Origin: Nicotiana tabacum
Taxonomy: Eukaryota; Streptophyta; Magnoliopsida; Solanales; Solanaceae
Assembly (NCBI RefSeq): GCF_000715075.1
Contig: NC_134096.1
Location: 62,133,854 to 62,197,853, forward strand
Direction: 5' to 3'
DNA: 64,000 nt
In this document: positions 24,236-36,420 of the stretch, piece after piece
How positions within the stretch are numbered: the first letter of the stretch is position 1
Layout of the letters: every line of letters starts with the position of its first letter
Position numbers and translations under genes: made by a program
The notes under the pieces: generated by a model
Told to the model about the DNA's origin: nothing
Databases searched by the model: none
The model's input: the letters and a program-made list of their open reading frames with translations, nothing else

Positions 24236-25139
24236 AAATCTTTTTATTTAGACTAAGTACCAGTCAAGGCAAAAGCAGGAAATTTTCTAAGCATGTTGCA
24301 CATAGTTCACATAAGCAATTAAGATACATAGACATGTTGTATTAGACTAAAGAGGATAGCTACACATATTGGAATAACTCAATTAAGAATTAAAATAGAT
24401 TAATTCTCATAAAAATGGTATAACTCAAAATAAAAGGAAAACAGGTTGCAGCTCAGTAAGAAAATCAGGTTTTTTCGCAACTAGCCCGTGCACGTACTCG
24501 TCACTTCACGTACACGACACTCATATATCAAAAAATAGTACAAGTCCTATGGGGTGTCTCCCCCCTCCCCCCCCTCCCCACAAAGTTAGGCAAGTCACTT
24601 ACCTCAAATCAAGCTCAATCAATAGGTCACAATGCCTTTCCCACGAATATCCAGCTCCGAATGAACCAAATCTAGCCAAAATCAATTACATATCATAAAT
24701 ACAACCATAATAGACTCATCTTATTAATGAAATCAACAATTTAACAAAAAATCCGAAATTAACTCAAATATCTCCCGTGGGGACCATGTCTCGGAATTGG
24801 GTTAAAGTCACAAAATACGAGCACTCATTCACTCACGAGTCTAACCATATAAAAATTACTCAAATCCGACCACAAATCCCCTTTCAAAACACAAAATCTT
24901 TGTTGAAGAAGTTCTTCCAAATGTTTCCCAATTTCAACCCCAAAATTCGAAATTAAATGATGAAATCAACCATAGATTAGTGGAATATAACCATAAAGGA
25001 GTTAGGAATCATTACCCAAAAACTTCCTTCGAAAATCTCTCCAAATTTCACCTTCTACCGAGCTCTCAATCAAATTTTGAGTTATGAACCAAAAACCCTC
25101 GATTTTGAACTTTAATTCTGCCCAGATATTTTTCCTTAA

Positions 25140-25460
25140 TCGTGATCACGGGAACACCCTCGCGATCGCGAAAAACAACTTCGCTGCCCCATTATTTTAC
25201 TCTACGCAAACGCGTAACTCTCCATGCTAACGCGATGAAAAAGCTCCTCAGACTTACACGATCGCGAAGAGCAACACCCAATTCCACTACTGCCTTATTT
25301 CTTTTTTGTGAACAAGGCCTAGCCCACGCATTCGCGATGAATAACCTGACGAACCTATGCGATCGCATCCCATTCTTGGCGAACGCGAAGAGATAATCCA
25401 GCTGGTCTCCCAATTACTCTACGTAATCGCGAGCCTTCTCACGCGATCGCGTTAAAGAAA
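25140..25460. repeat. GC-rich palindromic word module in the 3' LTR of C (GCGATCGCG words)
   Basis: Words CGTGATCACG, CGCGATCGCG, AACGCGATG, ACGATCGCGAA, ATTCGCGATG, GCGAACGCGAAG and ACGCGATCGCGTT recur about every 20-35 bp. The next block is the conserved CCCGTTGAGCATCCGAAAC. The same words recur in the 5' LTR of C. Confidence 0.88.
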
Positions 25461-26120
25461 ACCCGCTGCAGAACACCAGCAAAAACTGCCAACTCTTTAA
25501 GTCCAAAAATGACCCGTTGAGCATCCGAAACATGCCCGATGCCCCTGGGATCCCAACCAAACAAATCGACCAATCCTAAAATACCATACAAACTTAGTTG
25601 AGCCCTCAAATCACATCAAACAACGCTAAAACTCGCGAATCACCCTCCAATTCATATCTTAAGAACTTGAAACTTCAACATTCTACAACCGATGCCGAAA
25701 CCGACCAAACCACGTCTGATTGACCCCAAATTTTGCACACAAGTTATATTCAACACTATAGACCTACTGCGAATTCAGGAATCGTATTCTGACCCCGACA
25801 TCAAAATTTCCACTACCGGTCCAAAACTCAAAAATTTCGATTTTCGCCATTTCAAGCCTAAATGAGCTTCGTGCCCCAAAAACACATTCCGGAAATGCCC
25901 CTAAGCCCAAAATAACCCAACAGATCTAACAGAATTCCATTCCGGAACCGTCTTCACACAATTCCGACTACGGTCTAAATTCTAAGACTTAAGCTCTCAT
26001 TTAGGGACTAAGTGTCCCAAAACACTCTGAAACTCAAAACCAATCATCCCGAAAAGTCACAATAGCGGTTAATAGGGGTTCAAGGCTCTAACTCTCAAAA
26101 GGACCGTCCGGGTCGTTACA

Positions 26121-26137
26121 TCCTCCCCCTTTTAAAA
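26121..26137 (-). other. polypurine tract of element C
   Basis: TCCTCCCCCTTTTAAAA lies directly after the LTR, giving TTTTAAAAGGGGGAGGA on the element strand. Confidence 0.88.
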
Positions 26138-26179
26138 CAATCGTCCGTCCTTGAACGAGCATAGAGGCATACCTGAAAT

Positions 26180-27490
26180 GGTGAAAAGATGAGGATAACG
26201 GTTGCACATATCCTGCTCGGTCTCCCAAGTTGCCTCCTCGACCGGCTTTCCCCTCCACTGAACCTTCACGGAAGCAATGTTCTTTGACCTTAGCTTTCTG
26301 ACCTACCTATCTAAAATAGCCACTGGCTCTTCAACTTAAAATAGATCCTTATCCAATTGGACTGAGCTGAAATTCAATACGTGAGCCAGATCATCGTGAT
26401 TCTTCCGGAGCATCGAAACATGAAACACCGGATGGACTCCTGCTAGGATGGGAGGTAAGGAAAACTCATAAGCAACCTCCCCAACACGCCACAACACCTC
26501 AAAAAGACCAATGAATATTGGGTTGAGCTTGCCCTTCTTTCTGAATCTCATAATGCCCTTCATAGGCGAAACACAGAGCAAGACCAGCTCTCCAACCATG
26601 AATGCAATATTGCGAACCTTTCGGTCTACGTAACCCTTCTATCTGGACTGGACTGTGCGAGGTCTATCCTGAATCACCTTCACCCTTTCCAAGGCATCCT
26701 AAACCAAGTCTGTACCCAATAATCTAGCCTCGCCGGGCTCGAACCAACCCACAGGGGACCGATACCGCCTACCGTACAAAGCCTCATACGGTGCCATCTG
26801 AATGCTGGACTGATAACTGTTGTTATAAGAAAACTCTGCAAGTGGAAAGAATTGGTTCCAAGCACCCCCAAAATATATCACACACATACACAGAGCATAC
26901 CCTCTAATATCTGAATAGTGCACTCGAACTACCCGTCCGTCTGAGGGTGAAATGTTGTGCTGAACTCAACCCGAGTACCCAACTCATGTTGTACAGCTCT
27001 CCAGAACCGTGATGTAAACTGCATACCCCGGTCAGAGATAATAGATACCAGTACGCCATGAAGCATGACGATCTCACAGATATAGATTCGAGCTAGCTGC
27101 TCGAAAGAATAGGTAGTCATCACAGGAATGAAATGAGCTGACTTGGTCAGCCTGTCCACAATCACCCAAACTGCATCAAACTTCTGCTGAGTCCGTGGGA
27201 GACTAACAGCGAAGTCCATAGTGATCCCCTATGGAATCTCTATCTTCTGAAGCAAACCACCCAGTCGATGATGCTCATACTTCACCTGCTGGCAATTTAG
27301 ACATCTAGCCACATACTCTACTATGTATTTCTTCATCCTCCTCCACCAATAATGTTGCCTCAGGTCCTGATACATCTTCACGACACTCGGATGAAAGGAG
27401 TACCGCGAGTTGTGAGCCTCCTGAAGAATCAACTCACGCAAACCATCTACATTGGGCACACACAGCCTGCCCTGCATCCTCAATGCACTA
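26180..27490 (-). pseudogene. element C integrase with chromodomain tail (broken)
   Basis: The zinc-binding part shows HNSRYSFHPSVVKM and [13 protein letters not shown] (27229-27483). The core shows ITMDFAVSLP, IISDRGMQFTS and TDG-stop-FECTIQILE, so both Asp and the Glu are kept. The C-terminal part shows WFEPGEARLLGTDLV, MVGELVLLCVSPMKG (26336-26599) and, after further stops, a chromodomain-like RGKPVEEATWETEQDM near 26215-26260. At least three frames are used. It is a dead copy, but its catalytic triad is better kept than in A. Confidence 0.87.
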
Positions 27491-27699
27491 TCATCTCCAA
27501 TAGTGACCTCCTTAGCATCACCGTGTCCTTAAGGACAAGTAGATGGCGGTCATCATACTGACACTCCCTGATACGATCATAAAGGGAATACCCCGAGACC
27601 ACACAAGCCAAAACTCAATTCGGCTCAGAAATATCCAATCTCACAAACTGGCTGGCTAAGGCCTGAACATCCAACGCCATGGGCCTCTCTGCTGCTGGT

Positions 27700-28130
27700 A
27701 GATATGCTAAGCTCCCCATACTCTCTGCCCGGTGACTCAAAGTATCGGCCACCACATTGGCCTTCCCAGGGTGTTACAAAATGGTGATATCATAATCCTT
27801 AAGAAACTCTAACCACATCCTCTGATGCAAATTAAGATCCTTCTGCTTGAACAGATGCTGCAGACTCCGGTGATCAGTGTAAATCTCACAAGGAACACCA
27901 TACAAATAATGGCGCCAAATCTTCAGGGCATATAAAATAGCTGCTAACTCAAGGTTGTGGACATGATAGCTCTTTTCATGCACCTTCAGCTATCTGGACA
28001 CATAGGCAATCACCCTACGGTCCTGCACCAATATCGCACCGAGACCAATCTGTGATGCATCACAATATACAGTCTAAGACCCCAAACCTGTAGTCAATAC
28101 CAATACTGGTGTTGAAGTCAAAGTTTTCTT
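27700..28130 (-). pseudogene. element C RNase H domain (broken)
   Basis: YCDASQIGLGAILVQD, NLELAAILYALKIW, IYTDHRSLQHLF and NVVADTLSH are visible, so the catalytic acidic residues are kept, unlike in A. Stops separate the parts (for example after VSR and after ITIL). Confidence 0.82.
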
Positions 28131-28314
28131 GAGCTTCTAAAAGCTCTCCTCACATACCTCTGTCCACCTTAACGGAGCACCCTTCTGGGTTAACCTGGTC
28201 ATTGGTGCTGCAATAGATGAGAATCCCTCTACAAAACGACGGTAATACCCCACCAAACCAAGAAAACTCTGAATCTCTGTAGCTGAGGACGGTCTGGGCC
28301 AACTCTACACTGCT

Positions 28315-29081
28315 TCAATCTTCTTCGGATCCACCTGGATCCCATCCATTCGATACTATATGACTCAAGAATGCCACTGAGTCTACAGTCCTCAGGTGCT
28401 GCTCATAATCTTCCCGAGTCCGGGAGTACACCAGAATGTCGTCAATAAACACAATGACGAATGATTCAAGATAAGGCCGGAACACACTGTGCATCAAGTG
28501 CATAAAAGTTGTTGGGGCATTGGTCAGCCCAAAGGACATCACAAGGAACTCGTAGTGACCATACCGAGTCCGGAAGGCAGTCTTCAGGATATCTGGCTCG
28601 CGAATCTTCAACTGATGAGAGCCGGAACACAAATAAATCTTGGAAGACACTTTGGCACCCTGTAACTGATCAAATAAGTCATCAATACGAGGCAATGTAT
28701 ACTTGTTCTTCACTATGACTTTGTTCAACTGGCTGTAATCAATACACATCCGCATAGACCCATCCTTCTTCTTCACATATAAGACAGGAGCACCCCAAGT
28801 GACACACTGAGCTGGATGAAGCCCTTATCAAGAAATTCTTGTATCTGCTCCTTCAACTTCTTCAATCCAAGAGGAGCCATACGATATGGAGGAATAGAGA
28901 TGGGTTGAGTTCCCGGCAACAAATTAATGCCAAAATCAATATCTCTGTCGGGCATTCCCGGAAGATCAGATGGGAACACATCTGGAAAGTCCCTCATTAC
29001 TGGAACTGACTCAACTGTAGGGGTATCAATACTAACATCTCTCACATAAGCTAGATACGCGTCACACCCCTTCTCAACCAT
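28315..29081 (-). pseudogene. element C reverse transcriptase with a 60-bp in-frame deletion
   Basis: The order is [20 protein letters not shown] (28773-29081), a one-base frame change, then [48 protein letters not shown] and [13 protein letters not shown] (28315-28776). FIDD is intact. After YEQHLRT the sequence jumps to [11 protein letters not shown]: about 20 residues seen in A (from [12 protein letters not shown] to the Trp before SVAFL) are missing without loss of frame. The breakpoint is at about 28386. Confidence 0.88.
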
Positions 29082-29138
29082 TCGTTGATCTTTAAGAAAT
29101 GAAATAACTCTGCTGGGAGTATACTCTAAGGTACCTCT

Positions 29139-29560
29139 TCACTCTAACCGCGGTAAACCTGGCAAAGACATCGTCAAGGTTTTTGCGTGACAATCAAGAA
29201 TAGCATAATGGGGCGACAACCAGTCCATGCCCAAAATAATATCGAAGTCCACCATGCTGAGCAAAAATAAATCGACTATGGTCTCAAAAACACTAAGAGC
29301 AATCAAACATGACCGATACACGCGGTCCACAACAGGAGAATCTCCCACAGGAGTAGACACATAAACATGGGAACTCAAAGAATCCCACGATACGCCCAAA
29401 TACGGGGAAAAATAAGAGGACACATAGGAATATGTAGAGCCTGGGTAAAATAATACCGACACATCTCTATGACAGACTAGAACAATACCTGTAATGACAG
29501 AATTAGAAGCGACTACCTCTGTACGAGCAGGAAGGGCATAATATCTGGCCTGGCCTCCCC
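29139..29560 (-). pseudogene. element C aspartic protease, catalytic Asp replaced by Tyr
   Basis: The active-site motif is VLFYPGSTYSYVSS where A and D have VLFDPGSTYSY. The codon at 29445-29447 encodes Tyr. Downstream, FDIILGMDWLSPHYAI is conserved. The domain is otherwise open (166 codons including the end of gag, with the Gly/Arg-rich GGGRGGRGHPRGGG). It could not cleave the polyprotein. Confidence 0.87.
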
Positions 29561-30917
29561 CTCTAGGGTGACCTCTACCTCCCCGACCTCCACCTCGGGC
29601 TAGCTGAGCAGGTGGGGTGGCAACTGGTACTGTAATCATAGCCTAAGGACCCGGTGGAGCATGTTGTGGCTGAAAGGTCTGTAGAGGTGCACCCCTCCTA
29701 AATTTGGGGCAATCCCTCACCATATGGCGAGTGTCTCCATACTCAAAATGAGCTCTGGGTTGGCGTGGCTATTATGGCTGGCTCGGGCCAGGTCTGCTGG
29801 ACTGGTCGGTAGGAACACCCTGTGCAGGAGGCACACTAGATACTGGTGGTGCATAATAAGGCTCCTGGGGCCGTGAAGGGACCGGAATACCACTGGCGGC
29901 TAGAAGAGCTGAATGTACGGGGCGACTCACATAACCCCTATCATAGTGAGCTGCTGGAGCACGAGCACCATAATAAGAACCAGTCACCCGTGACCTCTTG
30001 GACTCCCTCTCCTCTATATCCCGGGTAAGCATGCCCTCCAATCTCCTGGCGATACTCACAACCTCCCGATAAGAAATATCCATTTCAACTCCCTGGCCAT
30101 ACTAATCTGGATGCTGGCGTGGAGTCCCTCAATAAACCATCGAACCCTCTCTCGAACTATGGCAACCAAGGCTGGTGCACTGAAGCAAACTGCATAATCT
30201 GACATAGCCATAGACCCCTGAGGCTTTGAGGGGCATACTCTCTCAAAAACATGTCCGAGAACTGAGTCCATGTAAGTGAAGCTACCTCAGCCGGACTACT
30301 CAACTCATAAGCACGCCACCACTGATAGGTTGCTCCTCTAAGCTGGAATGTAGTAAAAGAAACCCCGCTCATCTCCTCTATGCCCATAGTACGGAGAATA
30401 TGATGACACTCCTCCAGAAAACCCTAAGCATCATCTGTAGACAATCCGCTGAAGGTAGATAGGTGGTACTTCTTATACCTCTCAAGTCTGAGCGGCTCCA
30501 CCTCAGAAGTTGCTGCCCTAACCCCGGGCTAAGCTGGAGCTACCGACTGCATTGGTACAATCTCAGGAACCTGGTCGACCTAAACCCGCTGCTCTGGAGT
30601 ACCGGCGATGGGAGTCTGTGCTCCTCCCCCGGCCTGAGATGTGGCAGGAGCAAGTGGAATGAATCCATCCTGAGCTAAGGTGTTAAACATGCTCAGAAAC
30701 TGGGCTAGAGTCTCCTGGAGGGTTGGTGCAGAACAGGTACCTTAGGTGTCTGCCCTCCAGCTGAAGCTACTGGGGGCTTCTCTATAGCAGCTCGTGCGGG
30801 TACTCTGGATACACCACATGGACGTCCTCGGCCTCTACCCCGACCCCGCACTCTCACGGTCCTAGCAGGGGGTGCGTGTGCCTGTTCATCAGATACGCTT
30901 GTGTGTGTCCTCACCAT
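29560..30917 (-). pseudogene. element C gag (frameshifted)
   Basis: The start is chosen at 30917 (MVRTHTSVSDEQ), matching the gag start of D. Then come a basic run GRGRGRGRP, QLRGATYQWWRAYELSS and QFSDMFLREYAPQS (30157-30387), RERVRWFIEGL, and VSIARRLEGM (29772-30083). The region at about 29700-29760 where a zinc knuckle is expected reads FEYGDTRHMVRDC, so one Cys of the CCHC pattern is Tyr. At least three frames are used. Confidence 0.83.
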
Positions 30918-31098
30918 CTGTGAGAGAATAGAATACAAAAGTTTAGAATCTTTGAAGTCAACAATTTTCACCCGTCAAATAATAAAAGTAGTGAAATTTT
31001 CCTAACAGTTCCATAGCCTCCCGAAGATAAGTACAGACGTATCTGTACCGATCCGCAAGACTCTAATGAATCGGCTTGTGACTCACGACACCTACGAA

Positions 31099-31116
31099 CC
31101 TAGAGCTCTTATAACA
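31099..31116 (-). other. primer binding site of element C
   Basis: Reads TGTTATAAGAGCTCTAGG on the minus strand: a decayed initiator-Met type PBS, three bases from the LTR. Confidence 0.75.
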
Positions 31117-31697
31117 ACTTGTCACGACCCAAATTTCCCCTCCGTATGACGTCGTGACGCCACCTACTCTCTACGACTAGGTAAGCCTAACATTTGCGAA
31201 ATAATGAAATAAAAACATAATTTTAACAACTAACTGTTCAAAAATACACAGAAATCCCAAAACCCGGAACATCATGAATCACAAACTACAGAAGGAAAAT
31301 ATAGTGTCCCTATACATCAGAGTCTAACAAAGGAAAAGTACAAAAGACAATGGACATGAAAAAGTCTGCGGACGCGACAGATATACCTTGAAGTCTCCAA
31401 ATCTGTCCCGGCTCACTAATAGTGCAGCTGATAAGGAGCACCTGGATCTGCACACGAAAAACATGTGCAAAAGAGTAGCATGAGTACACCACAATCGGTA
31501 CCCAGTAAGTGCCAAGCCTAACCTCGGTCGAGTAGTGACGAGGCCAGGTCAGGGCCCTACTGATATATATATAATAAAACAAGATAGAATGAAATACCGA
31601 GTAAAATAAAGACTGAAATTTAACAAGAATGAAATCATAGAAGACAACAGCTCAGTACACAGAGATAACAACAGGGGATTTCCCGAGATAACGTCTT

Positions 31698-31940
31698 GTA
31701 GTCCTAAACGTAAATGTGCAGTACATGGGGATCTCTTGGAATACCGTTCCGTAGTCCTAAAGTAAATATGCAGTACACGGTGATCTTTTGAAATACCGTT
31801 CCGTAGTCCCAAAGTAAATATACAGTACATGGGGATCTCTCAGAATACCATTCTGTAGTCCCAAAGTAAATATGCAGTACATAGGGATCTCCCGGAATAC
31901 CGTTCCGTAGTACCAAGTAAATAAGCAGCGCAGACAATAG
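31698..31940 (-). repeat. 52-bp LTR tandem repeat, five units
   Basis: Unit starts (GTAGTCC) lie at 31698, 31751, 31803, 31855 and 31907. One unit fewer than the other LTR of C. Confidence 0.92.
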
Positions 31941-32849
31941 AAATTCAACTACATCACAAAATCTTATGATTTAGACTAAGTACCAGTTAAGGAAAATGCA
32001 GGAAATTAACTAAGCATACTGCACAAAGTTCACATAAGCAATTAAGACACGTAGACATGTTGTATTAGACTAAACAAGATAGCTACACATATTGGAATAA
32101 CTCAATTAAGAATGAAAATAGACTAATACTCAGTAAAATTGTATAACTCAAAATAAAAGGAAAACAGGTTACTGCTCAGTAAGAAAATTGGGTTTTTCTA
32201 CATCTAGCATGTGTAGGTACTCGTCACCTCACGTACACGGCGCTCATATATAAAAAACAATACAAATCCTACGGGGAGTTCCCCCCCACCCCACAAAGTT
32301 TGGCAAGCCACTTATCTCGAACCAAGCTCAATCAATCGGTCACAATGTCTTTCCCATTAATATCCGGCTCCGAATGGCGCAAATCTAGCCAAAAGAAATT
32401 ACATATCATAAATACAACCATAATAGACTCATCTAATTAATGAAATCAACACTTTAACAAAAATTCCAAAATTAACTCAAAAATCGCCTGTGGGGCCCAC
32501 ATCTCGAATTCAGGTAAAAGTCATAAAATACGAACACCCATTCACTCACGAGTTTAACCATATAAAAATTACTCAAATCCGACCACAAATCCCCATTCAA
32601 AACTTGAAATCTTTGTTGAACAAGTTCTTCCAAATATTTCCCAATTTCAACCCCAAAATCCGAAATTAAATGATGAAATCAACCATAGATTAGTGCAATA
32701 TAACCATAAAGAAGTTAGGAATCATTACCGAAAAACTTTCTCCGAAAATCTCTCTAACTTTCGCCTTCTACCGAGCTCTCAATCAAATTTTGAGTTATGT
32801 ACCAAAAACCCTCGATTTTGAACTTTAATTCTTCCGAGATATTTTTCCT

Positions 32850-33180
32850 TAATCGCGATCGCGAAGAACAACTTTGCTGCCCCATTATTTTACTCTATGC
32901 GAAAGGCGTAACTCTCCATGTGAACACAATGAAATAGCTCCTCAGACTTACGCGATCGCAACTGATCTCACGCGATAGCGAGGAACAACACCCAATCCAC
33001 TACTGCCTTATTTCTTCTTCGCGAACGCGGCCTAGCCCGCGCGTTCGCGATGCATAACCTGACGAACCTACGCGATTGCACCCCATTCTTAGCGAACGCG
33101 AAGAGATAACCCAGCTGGTCTCCTAATTACTCTACGTGATCGCGAGCCTTCTCACGGGATCGCGATGAAGGAAATCAGCT
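32850..33180. repeat. GC-rich palindromic word module in the 5' LTR of C
   Basis: TCGCGATCGCGAAG, ACGCGATCGCAAC, GCGTTCGCGATG, GCGAACGCGAAG and CGTGATCGCGAG recur as in the partner LTR (25140-25460), with scattered substitutions at CG sites. Confidence 0.87.
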
Positions 33181-33868
33181 ACAGAACACCAACAAAAACT
33201 GATAACTCCTTAAGTCCAAAAATGACCCGTTGAGCATCTGAAACTCGCCTGAGGCCTCCGGGACCCCAACCAAACATACCGACCAATCCTAAAATACCAT
33301 ACAAACTTAGTCGAACCCTCAAATCATATCAAACAATGCTAAAAATCGTGAATCACTATCAAATTCAAATCTTAAGAGCTTGAAACTTCAACATTCTACA
33401 ACCGATGCCGAAATCGACCAAACCACGTCCTATTGACCCCAAATTTTGCACACAGGTCATATTCAACACTACGGACCTGCTCCAACTTCGGGAATCAGAT
33501 TCTGACCCCAATATCAAAATTTACACTACCGGTCCAAAACTCCAAAATTTTGACTTTCTCCATTTCAAGCCTAAATGAGCTACGACACCCGAAAATACAT
33601 TTTGGACACGCCCCTAAGCCCAAAATCACCCAACGGAGCTAACGAAATCGACAAAATTCCATTCTGAAACCGTCTTCACATAATTCCGACTACGGTCCAA
33701 ATTCTAAGACTTAAGATCTCATTTAAGCACTAAGTGTCTCAAAACACTCCGAAACTCAAAACTACTCATCCCGCCAAGTCACAATAGCAGAAATAGATAT
33801 GGGGAAATCAGTTAATAGGGGTTCGGATCTCTAACTCGCAAAAAGACTGGCTGGGTCATTACACAAGG

Positions 33869-34785
33869 CCACTAGACATAAGTGCACTTGCACAAAAATG
33901 TACAGCAAGTGTAGTATGAGTACGTAAATCGACGCGTACCCAGTAAGTATCCCGCCTAACCTCGAAGAAATAGTGATGAGGGGTTAACTTCGACACTTAC
34001 TATGGGCTATAAATAAAATATCAATGATATAATTATGCATGGGTTACGTAGAACGGTTGTAAGCTCAATTATCATGATATAAGTAAAAAAATCTTTTGTT
34101 CATAAGAAATTTCCAAATTTATTTTCATCATTTAACTTTTTTCTTTGTATCTCGAGCGAATGAAAGCAATATCAATTATTATCAATTCCAAAAATATATC
34201 ATGCGCAAATCATGTCGAGGTCGTATGACCTGATCCAACATAAATATTTAAACTGTGCACTGCCGAGGGTCGAACGACGCGAACCATAGATGCATCTATT
34301 TAACCTGTCGAGGTGTTCAACCCGCTCCACAAAAGAGAAAATACAATTTAAAACAACCAAATTCAAGATTTATTAAGGCAACTATTCAAGAAATATAAAT
34401 TCTCATTTACGGTCAAGAAGAATGGAGTTTAACCTTTTAAAGTTTCTTTACCAAGTTTCGATATGATTTAAGCAATTTAAATTTACAAGAAGGATGCAAG
34501 CATCGCAATTATAACATGATCTGGGTCCTAGACTACCCGAACATAAGCATATTAGTAGTTGCGCACGGACTCTCGTCACCTCGTGCATACGTAGCCCCCA
34601 CAAATAGAAGCACATATTGAATTCTTTCACCTATGGGGTTAATTCCCTCTTACAAGGTTAGAAAGGAGACTTACCTCACTCTGACGTTCCAAAACCGGCT
34701 CCAACGCCGCCCTAACACCTCAAACCGGTGACCGTCAATCCAAAACTAGTCAAATAAGACGCAACCCAATCAAAATATACTCGAC
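33869..34785 (-). repeat. LTR fragment G, right part
   Basis: Continues fragment G after element C. AGTGTAGTATGAGTACGTAA, TGTCGAGGTGTTCAACCCGC and GACTTACCTCA follow the same order as in the LTR of A (8500-9310). It stops at about 34785, where Tat-type integrase sequence begins, so about half the LTR is missing. The two ORFs of 60 codons here have no domain. Confidence 0.65.
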
Positions 34786-34932
34786 TGGTAGTACTACATC
34801 GGTCCCATAGACCAAAGAGTAGGGCGTCTCTCATGTGCTCGTCTTCGGTGTTGTTTGATAGGCCCATAGTACTTCTAGTAATATTTCTAGCCATAGTCCC
34901 TTGGCGTCTTCAATCTTTTTCATCATGATGTT
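34786..34932 (-). pseudogene. C-terminal integrase piece of element F, separated by element E
   Basis: On the minus strand the frame reads EDAKGLWLEILLEVLWAYQT, then PKTST-stop-ETPYSLVYG and DVVLPVE, the usual end of the core in Tat-type integrases. It continues directly from the integrase frame that breaks off at 56858. The two pieces are split by element E, and ATGTT is duplicated at both sides. Beyond PVE the frame runs into LTR fragment G. Confidence 0.85.
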
Positions 34933-35377
34933 TGGTCACATCCACAGCACACTTCAATAAGAAATATGTCACGGTCATATACAATAATAATTACCCAACT
35001 AGGAGTGGGAGTTGAATCCACTAGGAGTTATGATAAGAGTTAGGAGTATATATTTGAAGGAAGCAAATGGGTTATCTAGATTTAACTTCCACAACACAAT
35101 TTTGTTTTCTACTTCTACTGTTAACCTAACGGTTGCAAGATAAAGAAAATCGACTAGAGATAAATGTTTGTAAGTTTTTTCCAATAAGGTAGGGATGTGA
35201 CCATAACCTAGGTGTTTGCCTAATAGGGGTAAAGACGTTAATGCTTGTTTTGTTGATTGGGGTGTATTATAGCTCACAACTCTACACTACTCACTCAATA
35301 CCTATCGCTTATAGAGTGGTTTAGCCCAATTTGGCATTCTCAAGACCAAATGGGTATCAACCAAAACAGTTGATAAG
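34933..35377 (-). repeat. 3' LTR of element E, part 1
   Basis: TGGTCACATCCACAGCACAC and AATAATTACCCAACTAGGAG match the 5' LTR from 55446. Element D interrupts it at 35378. Confidence 0.92.
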
Positions 35378-36059
35378 TGTAATGACCCGGCCGGTGGTTT
35401 TGAGAGTATTAGCCCTGAACCCCTATTTATTGTTCCCTCTAATTCATTTTTGGGTTTTGTGACTTGCCGGGAGGATTCGTTTTGGTTTCGGAGTGAAATG
35501 GGACACATAGTCCCTAAAAATGAGGTTTAAGTCATAGGAATTTACCGTAGTTTGAACTATATGAAGACGACTCCAAAATGGAGTTTTGACGATTCCTATA
35601 GCTCTGTAGGGTGATTTTGGTCTTAGGAGCGTGTTCAGATGTTGAATTGGAGGTCTGTAGGTCATTTTAGCGTCAAATGGCAAAAGTTAGAAAATGGGAT
35701 GATTTTTGAGAAGCTTGACCGGGAGTGGACATTTTGATATCGGTGGGATTCTGATTCTGTAAGTTGGAATAGGTCCGTAATGTCAATTATGACTTGTGTG
35801 CAAATTTTGAGGTCAATCGGACTTGATTTGATAGGTTTCGGCGTCAGATGTAGAAGTTTGAAACTTTAAAGTTCATTAGGCTTTAATCGATGTGTAATTC
35901 ATGTTTTAAGCATTGTTTGATGTGATTTAAAGGATCAACTAAGTTCGTGTAATTTTTTACGACTGGTTGGTATATTTGGTTGAGGTCCCGGGGGTCTTGG
36001 GAGAGTTTTGGATGGTTAACGGATCATTTTGGACTTAGAAGATTTTCTGGTGTTGGGTT

Positions 36060-36420
36060 GATTCTAATGTAAACGCACCTGCGCAAGAGTGACCACAAGT
36101 GCAAGACCGCAGAAGTGAACAATTAGGTGCAGATGCGGCCGGGGGGGGGGAGGGGAGAGGGGGACTTTGCTAGTGGTCGCAAATACGAAGTGAAGACCAC
36201 TGGAGCGAAGTCGCTTCTGTGGAAGATTGGTCGTAGAAGCGGATGAGTGTGGGAAGGCCTGTCCGCAGAAGCGGACGTGTTTACGCAAATGCGCACCCGC
36301 AGAAGCAGGATTTTGACCGCAGAAGCGGAATGGGTGCCAAAAGTTGATTCCGCAGAAGCGGATCACGGGTCGCGGAAGCGGTTCCGCAAGTGCGGATAAT
36401 TGGCCGCAGGTGCGAAAAAC
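36060..36420. repeat. GC-rich word module in the 5' LTR of D (CCGCAGAAGCGG words)
   Basis: CGCAGAAGCGGAC, CCGCAGAAGCAGG, ACCGCAGAAGCGGAA, TTCCGCAGAAGCGG, CGCGGAAGCGGTTCCGCAAG and variants recur every 20-40 bp. It lies between conserved LTR blocks at the place occupied by GCGATCGCG words in C. ORFs here in either direction are by-products. Confidence 0.88.

Larger units (their letters stand above)
23796..26120 (-). repeat. 3' LTR of element C (2325 bp)
   Basis: Lacks about 440 bp present in the partner LTR (31230-31680), with the deletion near 23905. It holds six units of a 52-bp repeat, a run of C at 24559-24582, a GCGATCGCG word module and the terminus GGGTCGTTACA. Confidence 0.9.
23796..33863 (-). 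mobile_element. element C: degenerate Tekay/Del chromovirus, TSD TAAGG/CAAGG
   Basis: LTRs at 23796-26120 and 31120-33863 share their ends (TGTCACGACCCAAATTTCCCC and TTACA). The flanks TAAGG (23791-23795) and CAAGG (33864-33868) differ at one base and mark the insertion into LTR fragment G. The minus-strand order is PBS, gag, protease, RT, RNase H, integrase, chromodomain-like tail, PPT. There are many stops and frameshifts. Gag begins MVRTHTSVSDEQ, as in element D (MVRTRIDGSDDQ), so C and D are one subfamily distinct from A. Confidence 0.92.
31120..33863 (-). repeat. 5' LTR of element C (2744 bp)
   Basis: Starts TGTCACGACCCAAATTTCCCC and ends GGGTCATTACA. It carries five 52-bp repeat units, the GCGATCGCG word module, and the conserved block ending CCCAAATGACCCGTTGAGC-like sequence near 33220. 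It is the fuller of the two LTRs. The small ORFs in it have no domain. Confidence 0.9.
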
